DNA of 7,247 bases from Planctomycetota bacterium (GTDB lineage: Bacteria; Planctomycetota; UBA1135; GCA-002686595): contig JARGOW010000184.1 of NCBI GenBank assembly GCA_029212955.1, positions 1-7,247 on the forward strand. The letters are read 5' to 3'. The position numbers and the translations under genes are program-made. Position 1 is the stretch's first letter; the number at the start of each line of letters is the position of its first letter. The notes beneath the pieces are model-generated. The model made no database searches, was not told where the DNA came from, and worked only from the letters and a program-made list of their open reading frames with translations. Shown piece after piece: positions 6,367 through 7,247 of the stretch.

Positions 6367-7247
6367 GACTTGGAAGTGCGTTGGGACTTGTCGTCGCCGG
6401 TGCCGTGACTCACCTGCCAGAGAGTCGGCAGGAAAAGCATACCGTGCTGACGGTGATCCGAGTCGATGACCTGGAACGTGACGGCATGTTCTCGGTGGTC
6501 GATCGGTGTCGGCGAGGCCTTGCTGTGATCGTAGAGGAAGGTGGTCAGGTAGTACTCACCCTTGAGCAGGGGTAGGGCCTCGAAGCTCATTTCAGCGCAA
6601 CCCTCCTCGCCCTCTTCCATCACGTCAATGTCGATGGGTTCCTGGCGCCAAGAATGGTTGGAGCCGTTGATGTAGGTACCATCGGAACGATACATGCCTA
6701 TTCCAAACACGGGGGATTGGCACTTCTTGAGCACGCGGAAGTTGATGCGCACCTTGAACTGTTCGCCAGGTTGGAAAACATGGGTCGGGGTTCCATCCTT
6801 GCCCACCAGCTCGATCTCCGTGGTTTCGACCTCGCCGCTTCCCCATCGAGGGTATTCCGAGGCGCTACGATTCACCGCCGAAAGCCGTTCGTTGCCGCGC
6901 TCGTGGGCGCGCTTGAGGTACTCGTCGGCGACCTTTTCAGAACTGCCTTGCTTGACCACTTTCCCCTGATCCAACAGCACGACCCATTGGCACATGGACT
7001 TCACCGAACCCATATCGTGGCTCACGAATACGGTGGTCTTGCCCATCTCGCGGAATTCATTGAGACGGTTGATGCACTTGCCTTTGAAGTGCTCATCGCC
7101 CACGGAAAGGGCTTCGTCGATCAGGAGGATATCCGGGTTCACGCTGGCGGCCACGGAGAAGCCCAAGCGCACATACATGCCCGAACTGTAGGTCTTGACC
7201 GGGCGCTCGATGAAATCACCGAGCTCGGAGAAATCCACGATGGATTG
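6363..7247 (-). CDS. wzt: Polysaccharide ABC-transporter ATPase with C-terminal Wzt carbohydrate-binding domain (5' end outside window)
   Basis: This is the cytoplasmic ATPase subunit of an exporter that moves a finished lipid-linked polysaccharide across the inner membrane. The visible 294 residues start inside the nucleotide-binding domain; the Walker A loop and the true start lie beyond the window. FSELGDFIERPVKTYSSGM (6-24) carries the family's signature-motif variant YSSGM, followed by Walker B and D-loop DILLIDEALSVGD (39-51) and the switch His77 in VFVSHD (73-78). After a linker rich in charged residues, about 134-262 (RWGSGEVETTEIELVGKDG onward; 6462-6848 in the DNA) matches the beta-sandwich Wzt C-terminal domain. 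In E. coli O8/O9a that domain binds the capped non-reducing end of the polymer. The permease gene (wzm) would be expected just upstream, outside the window. The next gene overlaps it by four bases. Confidence 0.93.
   Translation of the reverse strand, partial: QSIVDFSELGDFIERPVKTYSSGMYVRLGFSVAASVNPDILLIDEALSVGDEHFKGKCINRLNEFREMGKTTVFVSHDMGSVKSMCQWVVLLDQGKVVKQGSSEKVADEYLKRAHERGNERLSAVNRSASEYPRWGSGEVETTEIELVGKDGTPTHVFQPGEQFKVRINFRVLKKCQSPVFGIGMYRSDGTYINGSNHSWRQEPIDIDVMEEGEEGCAEMSFEALPLLKGEYYLTTFLYDHSKASPTPIDHREHAVTFQVIDSDHRQHGMLFLPTLWQVSHGTGDDKSQRTSKS

Overview
The window is moderately GC-rich bacterial DNA carrying six protein genes: four complete, and two cut by the window edges. Five are on the minus strand and one on the plus strand. 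The organism is not identifiable from this alone. An ABC exporter for a surface polysaccharide implies a complex glycan envelope. A protein-arginine kinase (McsB) outside any visible clp operon, together with a secreted FecR-like protein and several starts without a clear Shine-Dalgarno sequence, would suit a planctomycete or other PVC-type bacterium. That assignment is an inference with low confidence.

Right part (4933-7247, minus strand): the 3' portion of a Wzt/KpsT-type ABC-transporter ATPase with a C-terminal carbohydrate-binding domain. Its stop overlaps, by ATGA, the start of a 477-residue protein made of a SAM-dependent methyltransferase followed by about 180 residues of coiled coil. 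The pair resembles the E. coli O8/O9a arrangement, where WbdD caps the growing O-polysaccharide and uses its coiled coil as a length ruler, and the Wzt C-domain recognises the capped chain. No kinase domain is seen here.

Middle part (2085-4729, minus strand): mcsB, with its active-site motifs and the RDxxRA phosphoarginine-pocket motif, preceded by a plausible promoter. It is followed by a signal-peptide-bearing FecR-like protein with a Gln/Pro/Val-rich linker and an unrecognised C-terminal domain. Neither mcsA nor clpC is present in the window.

Left part (1-2084): a GT4-type glycosyltransferase (minus, cut at position 1) and a GmhB-like HAD protein (plus) diverge from a 252-bp spacer. Both have unusual active-site residues. 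The HAD gene ends in a strong intrinsic terminator (1647-1690), and the FecR-like gene runs towards it and ends near a 40-bp near-perfect palindrome (2027-2066). The roughly 340 bp between these hairpins holds several more inverted repeats and no convincing gene.

Surface-polysaccharide synthesis, modification and export is the common theme of the outer genes. The McsB/FecR-like pair in the centre has no obvious link to it.
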